NCBI GenBank assembly: GCA_900549975.1
Contig: URQK01000043.1
Span: 1 to 12,877 of the forward strand
Direction: 5' to 3'
From: an uncultured Mollicutes bacterium
Lineage (GTDB): Bacteria; Bacillota_I; Bacilli_A; RFN20; CAG-826
DNA: 12,877 nucleotides
Below are positions 1-6,747 of the stretch, one piece after another (the stretch's first letter is position 1; the number at the start of each line of letters is the position of its first letter). Under the pieces are notes generated by a model that was not told the DNA's origin, did no database searches, and saw only the letters and a program-made list of their open reading frames with translations. A program made the position numbers and the translations under genes.

Positions 1-118
1 TAAATTAAATAGTGGTTTTTTAGATAATAAAAATGAAGTTAATGATAAGTCGTCTATAAATGATGAGCCTTCTTTCCAAAGGACATTTTTATTATCTAAA
101 AAACCACTATTTAATTTA
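1..118. repeat. Perfect 35-bp inverted repeat around a 48-bp spacer, inside the metalloprotease gene
   Basis: Bases 1-35 are the exact reverse complement of 84-118. The spacer, 36-83, is not palindromic. The metalloprotease frame runs through both arms and the spacer without a stop. The arm at 84-118 fits the protein; the arm at 1-35 sits at the window edge. It could be an invertible segment, or a fold-back artefact at an assembly end. Confidence 0.9.
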
Positions 119-1467
119 TTGTTGAGCCCTTCATCTAATAAGTGCAGATAGTAATATTTATAGGCGTAATTCGAATCTAAATTACTCCATGTAACTGGCG
201 AGTTACTTGCGCCAATTGCAACATCATCAGTTATATCCCTTGTATAGCCATCATTTGTGGTCTTAATACTTCCAAATAATCCATAAGTTTTTTGAGGATT
301 TTTTACTAATCTTGCATCGACATGATATAGCCTAATGCCAGAATATGAATACATCTTCTTTCGACCAGCATATTTATAAATAGAGTCTTGCTCATTTAAA
401 ACATCAGGTGTGTAATATTCTAATATTAAATATTCATCAAATAACCCATCGATAATCGAATTTTGATTTTTAAAAATAATTGCATCTGGATATTTGCTTG
501 ATGTACGTATGGTTATTGTACAACTATCATTTACGATATATGGTTTAACCCAACCAAGCGCTAATTTGGAATAAATATTATGATCTCCAACATTATATGA
601 TTGCATATCTAGTTCACCCGCAGCATTCCAATTTGTATCGTAATTATAATAGTCGTCTAATCCTAATAAATGGCCTGTTTCATGTATATATGTATGTGCA
701 TCTAATCCGTCAGGATAAGAACTATTTTTTGTATCATTCATAAAATCATAGCTTACCCACATATGGGTATTGATTGCTGGCCTATTTGTATCACTATAAA
801 AGTTAGTATTATAATCAACCCAAGCCCAATAAGCATCTTGATTATATTTATGGGAATAGCAAAAAACAACGCTATCAATATAGCCATCTTTATCTTGATC
901 GTATTCTTTGAGTAAATCTGTACTAGCAGAATCATAAAATTGTTTTGCAACTTCATAAGTAGGATTAGAAATGTTACTTTTATAAGCATCGGCAAACGTA
1001 TAAATGGTATAACTATCTATTTTTAGTGGATTACAATATACACTGCCCATTAAATTAAGTTGCTCATAACTTGATTTATAGAAAAAACTATGAACTGATT
1101 CCCAATTTGTTCCTTCTCCATTCTCACTAAAAAATACAGTATAAAGATTTTCTAACATTTGTTGTGTCCAAGTTGGTCCATCTCTTAATTGTACTGGAAC
1201 AACAAGTATTTTTTGATTGCCGATTGATTTAAGAGATTTCCAATTATTACAATCATTCACATCTTTGATAGTGTATTCAAAAGTATTCGCTTTTTTATAA
1301 GCATTATTTGGAGCATATTCATCATTAAGAGGTGTAGAAGGTAGTGAGATAGTATTTTGAGGTTTATTCACATCAACATAATCAATATTAACATTTGTGT
1401 TTTGACAAGAAGATAGCATTAGTAACGAACTAATAAAACCTAAATATAAATTAATTTTTCTTTTCAT
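1..1467 (-). CDS. M6-type (immune inhibitor A-like) zinc metalloprotease lipoprotein, 3' end cut by window edge
   Basis: The reading frame is open from the ATG at 1467 down to base 1 (489 codons seen, no stop), so the C-terminus lies outside the window. The start has a GGTGGAG ribosome site 4 bases upstream. Residues 1-21 form a lipoprotein signal peptide with lipobox LSSC (Cys21), which places the enzyme on the outer face of the membrane. HETGH at residues 262-266 is the HExxH zinc motif, followed by GLDDYYNYD (269-277); this arrangement is typical of M6/immune-inhibitor-A-like peptidases. DQDKDGYID at 190-198 looks like a calcium-binding loop. The substrate cannot be told; secreted or cell-surface protein degradation is the likely role. 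The gene diverges from dacB and has its own promoter. A perfect inverted repeat lies in the last 40 codons seen, so the sequence beyond residue ~478 may be altered or artefactual. Family assignment rests on motif recognition only. Confidence 0.85.
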   Translation of the reverse strand, partial: MKRKINLYLGFISSLLMLSSCQNTNVNIDYVDVNKPQNTISLPSTPLNDEYAPNNAYKKANTFEYTIKDVNDCNNWKSLKSIGNQKILVVPVQLRDGPTWTQQMLENLYTVFFSENGEGTNWESVHSFFYKSSYEQLNLMGSVYCNPLKIDSYTIYTFADAYKSNISNPTYEVAKQFYDSASTDLLKEYDQDKDGYIDSVVFCYSHKYNQDAYWAWVDYNTNFYSDTNRPAINTHMWVSYDFMNDTKNSSYPDGLDAHTYIHETGHLLGLDDYYNYDTNWNAAGELDMQSYNVGDHNIYSKLALGWVKPYIVNDSCTITIRTSSKYPDAIIFKNQNSIIDGLFDEYLILEYYTPDVLNEQDSIYKYAGRKKMYSYSGIRLYHVDARLVKNPQKTYGLFGSIKTTNDGYTRDITDDVAIGASNSPVTWSNLDSNYAYKYYYLHLLDEGLNNKLNSGFLDNKNVLWKEGSSFIDDLSLTSFLLSKKPLFNL

Positions 1468-1495
1468 TTTCTCCACCGCCATACATTTTAAAAAT

Positions 1496-1508
1496 CTCTT
1501 TTATTATA
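1496..1508 (-). promoter_or_regulatory. Probable -10 box and start region for the metalloprotease gene
   Basis: A perfect TATAAT lies at 1508-1503 on the minus strand, about 36 bases from the ATG at 1467, leaving a leader of roughly 29 bases with the GGTGGAG site. No good -35 box is seen 16-18 bases upstream, so the promoter may be weak or activator-dependent. Confidence 0.45.
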
Positions 1509-1522
1509 GCGAAAAATAAAAG

Positions 1523-1552
1523 TCATTGATATAAATTTATTATCATAAATTA
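1523..1552 (+). promoter_or_regulatory. Candidate mother-cell sigma-E-type promoter for dacB-spmA-spmB
   Basis: CATAAATTA at 1544-1552 fits the CATANNNT -10 element shared by sigma-E and sigma-K promoters. TCATTGA at 1523-1529, 14 bases upstream, fits the sigma-E -35 element at only four of seven positions. The homologous operon of B. subtilis is sigma-E dependent. One weakness is that transcription would start near 1558, at the edge of the ribosome site (1555-1561). Confidence 0.3.
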
Positions 1553-1567
1553 TTAAAGGTGAAAAAA

Positions 1568-2581
1568 ATGAAATTATTCTTAAAATTATTGATGATTTTT
1601 TGTGCGTTATTTCCAACGAAAATTGTTTATGCTGAAGAAAATATTTTTGCACGTTCTTATGTTATTATGGAACAAAACTCGGGAAAAATTATTGAAAGCA
1701 AAGATTGTAATTTAGTGCGAAGTGTTGCTAGTGTCTCTAAAATTATGACAGCAATTATTGCTATAGAAAGTAATGACTTATTTAAAAGTGTGGAAATAGG
1801 TGATGAAATTGATCAAGCAATTGGAAGTTCGCTATATCTAGAAAAAGGCACAAAAGTAGATATTATAGAACTAGTTTATGGATTATTACTTCGAAGTGGT
1901 AATGATGCAGCGATGGCAATAGCTAAAAATGTTGGTGGTAGTGTAGATAAATTTGTAGAAATGATGAATGATAAAGCTCGATTAATTGGAATGAAAAATA
2001 CAACTTTTAATAATCCTAGCGGCTTAGATATGTTTGATGAAGGAAATTTGTCAACGAGTTATGATTTAGCTTTAATGATGCGTTATGCGATGAGTAATAA
2101 ATTATTTCGAGAAATAGATAGTTCTAAAAGCTATAAATCACTAGTAAAAGGCACTTGGTATAATAAACATAAATTACTTCAAAATTATGAATATGCTATA
2201 GGAGGTAAAACTGGTTACACAAAAAAAGCACGTCGCACATTAATTACCAGTGCCTGTAAAGATAATCTAGAATTAATTGTTGTCACATTAGATTGTGGAA
2301 ATGATTTTTCGTTACATAAACAATTATTTGAGAAATATTTTAATAATTATACTTATGTGCCCTTTTTAAATAAAGGAATGAATTACATATTAAACTATGA
2401 GTTTTATTCTAATAAAAGTTATGGCATATTAATAAAAAATGAATTAGTGGAAAATGCTATTAAAATTTATAAATTAAATTCCAAAAATAATACAATTTCA
2501 ATGTTTTTTAAATTGAGCAATGGGACACTTATTGAAATAGGGAGGACGACTTTAACTTCTGTTGCGGTCGTGAATGCGTAA
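1568..2581 (+). CDS. dacB: D-alanyl-D-alanine carboxypeptidase, sporulation DacB type
   Basis: This serine penicillin-binding protein removes the terminal D-alanine from peptidoglycan stem peptides; the sporulation form limits cross-linking of the spore cortex. I chose the ATG at 1568 (337 aa) over the in-frame GTG at 1559 because AAGGTG at 1556-1561 is then correctly spaced. Residues 1-22 are a signal peptide ending VYA. All three active-site motifs of the peptidase S11 family are present: SVSK at 55-58 (nucleophile Ser55), SGN at 110-112 and KTG at 214-216. A C-terminal beta domain of about 80 residues follows. It is somewhat shorter than the roughly 380 residues of B. subtilis DacB. It is the first gene of dacB-spmA-spmB and its stop overlaps the spmA start by one base. 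This neighbourhood favours DacB over a vegetative DacA/DacF. Confidence 0.92.
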   Translation: MKLFLKLLMIFCALFPTKIVYAEENIFARSYVIMEQNSGKIIESKDCNLVRSVASVSKIMTAIIAIESNDLFKSVEIGDEIDQAIGSSLYLEKGTKVDIIELVYGLLLRSGNDAAMAIAKNVGGSVDKFVEMMNDKARLIGMKNTTFNNPSGLDMFDEGNLSTSYDLALMMRYAMSNKLFREIDSSKSYKSLVKGTWYNKHKLLQNYEYAIGGKTGYTKKARRTLITSACKDNLELIVVTLDCGNDFSLHKQLFEKYFNNYTYVPFLNKGMNYILNYEFYSNKSYGILIKNELVENAIKIYKLNSKNNTISMFFKLSNGTLIEIGRTTLTSVAVVNA

Positions 2582-3177
2582 TGAATAAAATATGGATTTG
2601 GATTATTGTTATTTGCATTTTTTATGGTATTTTTACAGGACGATTTGATTTAATGGCTAATTCAATTTTAGCTTTGCCTAGTGAATCATTAGAGCTTGTT
2701 TGTACTTTAGTATTTTCGGCTTGTTTTTGGTCGGGCATTATGATGATTTTGTATGATTCAGGAGTTATTGATAAGTTAGCAAAATTATTAAATCCTTTTT
2801 TAAGAAAAATAATGCCTAATTTAAATGATGAAGAAGCATATAAATATGTGGCTATGAATATTGCGGCGAATATATTTGGATTAGGCTTTGCCGCTACTCC
2901 AGCTGGCTTAAAGGCCATTAAAAGAATGAAAGAATTATCAAAAGAAGAAGATAAAGAAGTGGCAACTGATGAAATGGTTACATTTTTAGTCTTAAATACA
3001 GCAGGTGTAACAATATTACCTACAACAGTTATGGCAATTAGACAAAGCTATGGAGCAAAGAATCCCGCTGACTTCTTAATACTTTCTTTTGTAGGAACTT
3101 TAGTATCATGTGTTTTTGGCTTATTATTAGATAAATATTATCAAAAAAAAGCAAAAAGAAAAAATAAGGGTAAATAG
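2581..3177 (+). CDS. spmA: Spore maturation protein A
   Basis: This integral membrane protein of 198 aa, close to the usual ~196, belongs to the nucleoside-recognition/Gate-domain family. With SpmB it is needed for normal dehydration of the spore core in B. subtilis; the transported substrate is not known to me. Hydrophobic segments are visible near residues 1-20, 38-58, 92-115, 132-150 and 166-182. The stretch around residues 91-112 (NIAANIFGLGFAATPAGLKA) is the conserved signature. The ATG overlaps the dacB stop codon (TAATG) and has no good ribosome site nearby: a GGAGG lies 36 bases upstream, too far to serve it. Translation is probably coupled to dacB. spmB follows after two bases. Confidence 0.92.
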   Translation: MNKIWIWIIVICIFYGIFTGRFDLMANSILALPSESLELVCTLVFSACFWSGIMMILYDSGVIDKLAKLLNPFLRKIMPNLNDEEAYKYVAMNIAANIFGLGFAATPAGLKAIKRMKELSKEEDKEVATDEMVTFLVLNTAGVTILPTTVMAIRQSYGAKNPADFLILSFVGTLVSCVFGLLLDKYYQKKAKRKNKGK

Positions 3178-3179
3178 TT

Positions 3180-3701
3180 ATGGAAAAATTCTCACTTATT
3201 TTTATTCCTTTATTAGTATTATTTGCGGTTGGTTATAGTTTTGCTAAAAAAAATAATGCTTATAATTCATTTGTTAATGGCGTAAAAGATGGGCTTCCTT
3301 TATTTAAAGAATTATTTCCTACAATAATTGGAATGCTTTTATGTGTAACGTTGTTGAAATCATGTGGAATAATTGATGATTTAAAATTATTATTAACATC
3401 ATTTATTCCTAAGTCTGAAGCAATAATTGATTTAACTCCAATGATTTTATTTCGTCCGATATCCGGATCTGCTTCTATTGCTTGTTTTGATACAATCTGT
3501 AAAACACTTGGTCCTGATTCTTTGACGGCAAAAATAGCGTCAACTATTCAAGGATCAACGGATACCACTATATATATTCTTGCCTTATATTTTGGTACGG
3601 TAAAAGTTACTAAGTGGAAACATGCTTTAAAAACAGGATTATTAACTGACTTGGTTGGTATAGTTATTGGAATAGTTTTAGCACTCATATTTTTAAAATA
3701 A
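3180..3701 (+). CDS. spmB: Spore maturation protein B
   Basis: The partner of SpmA in spore core dehydration: 173 aa, matching the usual ~178, with about four hydrophobic segments and a Gate-type domain. The conserved RPISGSAS segment near residues 92-99 and the GSTDTTIY segment near 124-131 are the family signatures. The gene starts two bases after the spmA stop, with AAGGGT as ribosome site, so it is the third gene of the operon. There is no strong hairpin terminator after it. Transcription may continue weakly into the lipoprotein gene 74 bases downstream. Confidence 0.92.
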   Translation: MEKFSLIFIPLLVLFAVGYSFAKKNNAYNSFVNGVKDGLPLFKELFPTIIGMLLCVTLLKSCGIIDDLKLLLTSFIPKSEAIIDLTPMILFRPISGSASIACFDTICKTLGPDSLTAKIASTIQGSTDTTIYILALYFGTVKVTKWKHALKTGLLTDLVGIVIGIVLALIFLK

Positions 3702-3775
3702 TTAAAAAAAATAAAAATAATTCAAATAAAATCAGGTGATGTTATTTTTTAATAAGTAGAAAAGAGGAAGTTAAT

Positions 3776-5248
3776 ATGAAAAAAAGTTTGAAATTTTTAA
3801 TCCCATCAATGTTTGGTCTTTTAGTAGCAGGCTGCTCATTAGATGGTTCTACCCCAATCAATAAAGGAGAAAATACCGAATTAATAAATAAATCTCGTTT
3901 GGATGCTGTAGCGGTAGATAGTTATACTACATCTGTTATTCTTGATTCATTAAAAGAAGTGAGTACATCCACTGATGTTGAAAATCCTGAAACACCAGAA
4001 ACACCAGAGACACCAGAGACACCAGAAACACCAGATGAGACACCTAGCGAAGATGAAGCGGTTGATGAAAACTTAGTAATTGTTAATAATTATATTAAAT
4101 TATTTGATACATTGACTAATGGTGATGGATTAACTGTTGAACAAGTTGCTTCTGATAAAGAAGGATACAAATTTAAAGTTGTTATTTCTTCTTCATTAGT
4201 GGGAGAATCAGGTAAATCATATACTATTTACTTTAATGAAGTGATTCAAGAAATTGATGATAGTGAAGAACCAAGTGAAGGAACTGATGGTACTGAAACT
4301 GAATCACCAGATGAAAACGAAGTCGATGAAGGAGAAGTTGACGTTACCCCAGAATTACTTAAAAAACATCATCATAATGAATTTAAAGATGCAACATTTA
4401 CCCGCTTAACAGGAATTATTGTTACTGAAACTGGCGAAATTGCAGTCGAAGGACATAGCCTTGTAACTGATACTAAAACAAAAACAGTATTTAAAGGCAA
4501 ATTAGAAAATGGACAATCATTAAAAATCACTTCAGAAATCTCCGATTCTAAAAAAGAATATTCTTATCAATTGAAAGAAGACTATCGTGTAATTAATGAA
4601 TACGAAGTTGAAATTAAAACAAAAGAAGATTCAGTTGAATTAGAAATTGAAGTAAAAAATGGTAAAGAAAAAGAAAGATACATTATTGAAAAGAGTGTAG
4701 AAGATACAGATACTATATTCGAAATTCATTACAAAAATAGTGATGGAAAAGGTAAGATTATCGCTGTTATTAGTAAAGATGAAGATGGTAATGATGTAAT
4801 TACTTATGAATTTAAAGATGGCAAGAAATGGCATCATGATGATCATGGCTGGCATCATGGCTGGGATGATGACTATGGACACTGCTGGCATGACGATTGG
4901 CATCACGAGCATCACTTTGATGATGAATATGATTGGGATGACGATTACGAATGGGATGAAGATGGCTTCGATGAAGATGAGTGGAATGACGATACTGAAG
5001 ATTTACTAAATGCTTTATTAGAAGCACTTAAAGATACTGATTTTGATATTGATGCATTCTTAGAAAATTATTATGCTAATAAGAATGATAATAAACAAGA
5101 AGATAATCAAGAAGAGCCAAGTGAAAGTGAAGACTATGAAGATGAATGGGATGAAGATGACTGGTTCTCTCAAGATTATGAAGAAGATTATTGGGACTGG
5201 GGCTATGAACATGGTCATGATAATCATAAACCATACGGCCACCGTTAA
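3776..5248 (+). CDS. Large lipoprotein with His/Trp/Asp-rich tail, function unknown
   Basis: I do not recognise this 490-aa protein. GAGGAAG at 3764-3770 precedes the ATG. Residues 1-20 are a lipoprotein signal peptide (lipobox VAGC, Cys20). Residues 71-90 are PET repeats, probably a flexible spacer. Residues ~100-345 alternate short beta-like strands rich in Lys, Glu, Thr and Val, with an acidic insertion (~166-195) and HHH at 198-200. From residue 352 composition changes sharply: 352-380 holds 11 His with Trp, Asp and one Cys (Cys370), then comes an acidic, Trp-rich stretch, a more ordinary helix-like segment at ~407-433, and an acidic tail ending in GHR. Twelve Trp lie between 352 and 475. 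Clustered His and Asp suggest binding of divalent metal (inference). The gene follows spmB, so a role linked to sporulation or the envelope is possible but unproven. A strong terminator follows. Confidence 0.8.
   Translation: MKKSLKFLIPSMFGLLVAGCSLDGSTPINKGENTELINKSRLDAVAVDSYTTSVILDSLKEVSTSTDVENPETPETPETPETPETPDETPSEDEAVDENLVIVNNYIKLFDTLTNGDGLTVEQVASDKEGYKFKVVISSSLVGESGKSYTIYFNEVIQEIDDSEEPSEGTDGTETESPDENEVDEGEVDVTPELLKKHHHNEFKDATFTRLTGIIVTETGEIAVEGHSLVTDTKTKTVFKGKLENGQSLKITSEISDSKKEYSYQLKEDYRVINEYEVEIKTKEDSVELEIEVKNGKEKERYIIEKSVEDTDTIFEIHYKNSDGKGKIIAVISKDEDGNDVITYEFKDGKKWHHDDHGWHHGWDDDYGHCWHDDWHHEHHFDDEYDWDDDYEWDEDGFDEDEWNDDTEDLLNALLEALKDTDFDIDAFLENYYANKNDNKQEDNQEEPSESEDYEDEWDEDDWFSQDYEEDYWDWGYEHGHDNHKPYGHR
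3989..4033 (+). repeat. Five 9-bp tandem repeats coding for Pro-Glu-Thr
   Basis: Five consecutive nine-base units, GAAACACCA or GAGACACCA, encode a PET spacer in the lipoprotein. Gain or loss of a unit keeps the frame, so spacer length could vary between strains. Confidence 0.9.
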
Positions 5249-5271
5249 TATAATTCAATAAAAAAACAAAT

Positions 5272-5316
5272 ACTCCTAGAGTTTGGTAACTTACTAAGCT
5301 TTGGGAGTTTTATTTT
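5272..5316 (+). terminator. Rho-independent terminator after the lipoprotein gene
   Basis: Bases 5272-5287 pair with 5293-5308 (16 pairs, several G-T wobbles) around the loop AACTT, followed by a T-rich run. An A-run at 5260-5270 faces the T-run, so the hairpin could work in both directions. Confidence 0.8.
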
Positions 5317-5395
5317 AAAAAAATTGGAACTTCAGATTTTAGTCGTTAATGCTGTTTTTAATGTATTAATTTTGGAGAAATCAATCAAATAAATT

Positions 5396-5480
5396 TATAG
5401 AAAACCGGACAAAAAGCATTGACTTTATATTGGAAAACCGGACATTTACTAATAATTTATATTGGAAAACCGGACAAAAA
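5396..5480 (+). repeat. Three direct repeats of AAAACCGGACA at 32-33-bp spacing
   Basis: The 11-mer AAAACCGGACA occurs at 5401, 5434 and 5466. The second and third copies share a longer unit beginning TTTATATTGG; the first has only the degenerate start TTTATAG. They lie directly before the coding remains of a decayed ATPase gene. GC-rich cores at regular spacing in AT-rich DNA suggest protein-binding sites or the edge of a mobile segment (inference). Confidence 0.85.
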
Positions 5481-5486
5481 ATTCTA

Positions 5487-5975
5487 GTGGAAATTGATAA
5501 AATATTATATAGAAAAGTACAAAAAGATATTGAAAAATGGTTAAATGATGAACATGATGCACTTCTTATAACTGGAGCACGACAAGTTGGAAAATCTTTT
5601 TTAATTCGCGAGACATTAAAAAAGAACAAGATTGATTACGTGGAGTTTAATTTTGTTCACAATCCCAATTTGTTAGAAATATTTAATTCAGCACTTAATA
5701 ATGATTCTGATAGATTTTTGATGGAACTATAACTAAAGATACTGTAATGTTTTTTGATGAAATTCAAGAACGCAAAGAAATAGTTTACATTGATTGAAGC
5801 AAAAGCAAAAACAGGTAATACAAAATCAAGCAAAACTGTGATGAAACATCCAGAGCACTATGGAAAAACAAAATTAATAAAAATAGGTGATTATAATATT
5901 AGTGAAGAGGGAGATACTATTACTATACCGCATTATTTAACATTTGTATTAGGCAAGGCAAAATATGATTTTTAA
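5487..5975 (+). pseudogene. Decayed AAA/DUF4143-family ATPase
   Basis: Three fragments of one protein lie in shifted frames. The N-terminal piece (from GTG 5487; the open frame extends up to 5430) carries the Walker A motif GARQVGKS. Near 5720 the frame changes, and the next piece, GTITKDTVMFFDEIQE, carries Walker B and ends at TGA 5795-5797. The third piece, in the first frame again, begins FTLIEAKAKTGN (from 5784), the usual C-terminal end of DUF4143 proteins, and stops at 5973-5975. Family members are about 400 residues; fewer than 190 remain, so most of the middle, including the bulk of DUF4143, is deleted. These ATPases occur in many copies in gut bacteria and their role is poorly known. 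No product is expected. Confidence 0.85.
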
Positions 5976-5978
5976 ATT

Positions 5979-5999
5979 AAACTAGATTAGTTTGTTTTT
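5979..5999 (+). terminator. Weak hairpin with T-run after the ATPase remnant
   Basis: AAACTA (5979-5984) pairs with TAGTTT (5988-5993) around GAT, followed by GTTTTT. The stem is short and has a single G-C pair, so it is a weak terminator at best. Confidence 0.3.
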
Positions 6000-6012
6000 A
6001 GTTAAATATTCT

Positions 6013-6040
6013 TTGATTGAAAAAAAGAATGTCTTATATT
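6013..6040 (+). promoter_or_regulatory. Candidate vegetative promoter for the small membrane protein
   Basis: TTGATT (6013-6018), a 16-base spacer and TATATT (6035-6040) resemble a sigma-A promoter. The start would fall near 6047, about 20 bases before the ATG. Confidence 0.4.
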
Positions 6041-6068
6041 AAACTAATTTTGATATGGAGATGATTAT

Positions 6069-6563
6069 ATGTTTTTTACAATTAAACAATTTCACAAAAA
6101 ACATCACACAGAACTTTTAGTAATAGAAACTATTATTCTAGTTGGACTTATGACTTTGTTTGCTTTTCTTACTAGCGAAACTATTTATAATAATGATTTA
6201 ATAGAAAAATCAACATTTGGATTTAATTTCCAAAATGCTAAGATTGTTAATTTAGTGCCAGTGTTTTTAGGAACTTTACAGTTTATATGTATAATTTTGA
6301 TTATCATTTTAAGAAAATTAAAAGGTAATCCGATTTATGCCAAAAAATGTTCACACGGATTATTCTATTTATCCATTGGATGTTTGGTTGTAGACTTTAT
6401 TTTAATGATTATATTTTCTAACTATATGACAACATCAGGAACTTTAATAAAAGAAACAAGCCATAGAATTGGTTTTATTATTCAAATTGTTTTACAAGCC
6501 TTACTAAGCTTTGATATTTATGTTTGGCGAAGTGATTTTGGATTAGAACAATATTACGGATAG
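6069..6563 (+). CDS. Small four-helix membrane protein, function unknown
   Basis: I do not recognise this 164-aa protein. It has a GGAG ribosome site (6057-6060) 8 bases before the ATG. The first 14 residues are basic and His-rich (KQFHKKHHTE), suggesting a cytoplasmic N-terminus. Four hydrophobic segments are visible near residues 16-36, 60-82, 93-117 and 134-151. The first loop (37-59) is long and hydrophilic. No catalytic motif or clear ligand site is seen. It appears to be a single-gene unit between the ATPase remnant and the promoter of ribU. It could be an accessory gene brought in with the ATPase, or a lineage-specific envelope protein. Confidence 0.75.
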   Translation: MFFTIKQFHKKHHTELLVIETIILVGLMTLFAFLTSETIYNNDLIEKSTFGFNFQNAKIVNLVPVFLGTLQFICIILIIILRKLKGNPIYAKKCSHGLFYLSIGCLVVDFILMIIFSNYMTTSGTLIKETSHRIGFIIQIVLQALLSFDIYVWRSDFGLEQYYG

Positions 6564-6565
6564 TA

Positions 6566-6593
6566 TTGCAATTTACTAATTGCGTATTATAAT
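6566..6593 (+). promoter_or_regulatory. Sigma-A promoter of the ribU riboswitch leader
   Basis: TTGCAA (6566-6571), 16 bases, then a perfect TATAAT (6588-6593). Transcription would begin near 6600, exactly where the riboswitch begins. GCAATT/AATTGC (6568-6573 and 6578-6583) forms an inverted repeat between the two boxes and may be an operator. Confidence 0.7.
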
Positions 6594-6600
6594 TATAAGT

Positions 6601-6703
6601 ACTTTAGGGACAGGTGAAATTCCTTACCGGCGGTAACTCCGCGAGCCGAAAGGTTGAACTGGTGCAATTCCAGTAGCGACAGTAAAGTCTGGATGGAAAA
6701 AGT
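6601..6703 (+). ncRNA. FMN riboswitch (RFN element) aptamer
   Basis: The conserved RFN segments are present in order: the GACAGGTGAAATTCC strand, ACCGGCGGTAA, CGCGAGCC, an ATTCCAGT segment, CGACAGTAAAGTCTGGATGG, and the closing strand. The basal P1 helix is ACTTT (6601-6605) with AAAGT (6699-6703). Binding of flavin mononucleotide stabilises this fold and shuts down the downstream ribU gene. It lies directly behind a good promoter and ahead of a riboflavin transporter, as expected. Confidence 0.97.
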
Positions 6704-6717
6704 TAATTTATTTTTTT

Positions 6718-6747
6718 AAGTCCCTAAAAAGAAAGGGAACTTTTTTT
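6718..6747 (+). terminator. Riboswitch-controlled terminator that also masks the ribU ribosome site
   Basis: AAGTCCCT (6718-6725) pairs with AGGGAACTT (6734-6742) with one bulged A, followed by seven T up to the start codon. The stem holds the ribosome site AAAGGGA, so both transcription and translation could be blocked. GTCCCTAAA (6720-6728) can instead pair with TTTAGGGAC (6603-6611), whose first bases form aptamer P1. This gives the antiterminated state without FMN. Confidence 0.8.

Noticed and set aside
753..995. 80-codon open frame on the minus strand
   Set aside because: It lies inside the metalloprotease gene in another frame and lacks a ribosome site.
1559..1567. GTG at 1559 as the dacB start
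   Set aside because: The AAGGTG ribosome site overlaps this codon; it is correctly spaced only for ATG 1568.
4640..5261. Several long open frames on both strands over the lipoprotein tail
   Set aside because: They are shadows of the repetitive GAT/GAA/CAT codons of the real gene; none has a ribosome site or a recognisable protein.
5396..5480. CRISPR or replication iterons
   Set aside because: There are only three short copies, with similar rather than unique spacers, and no rep or cas gene nearby.
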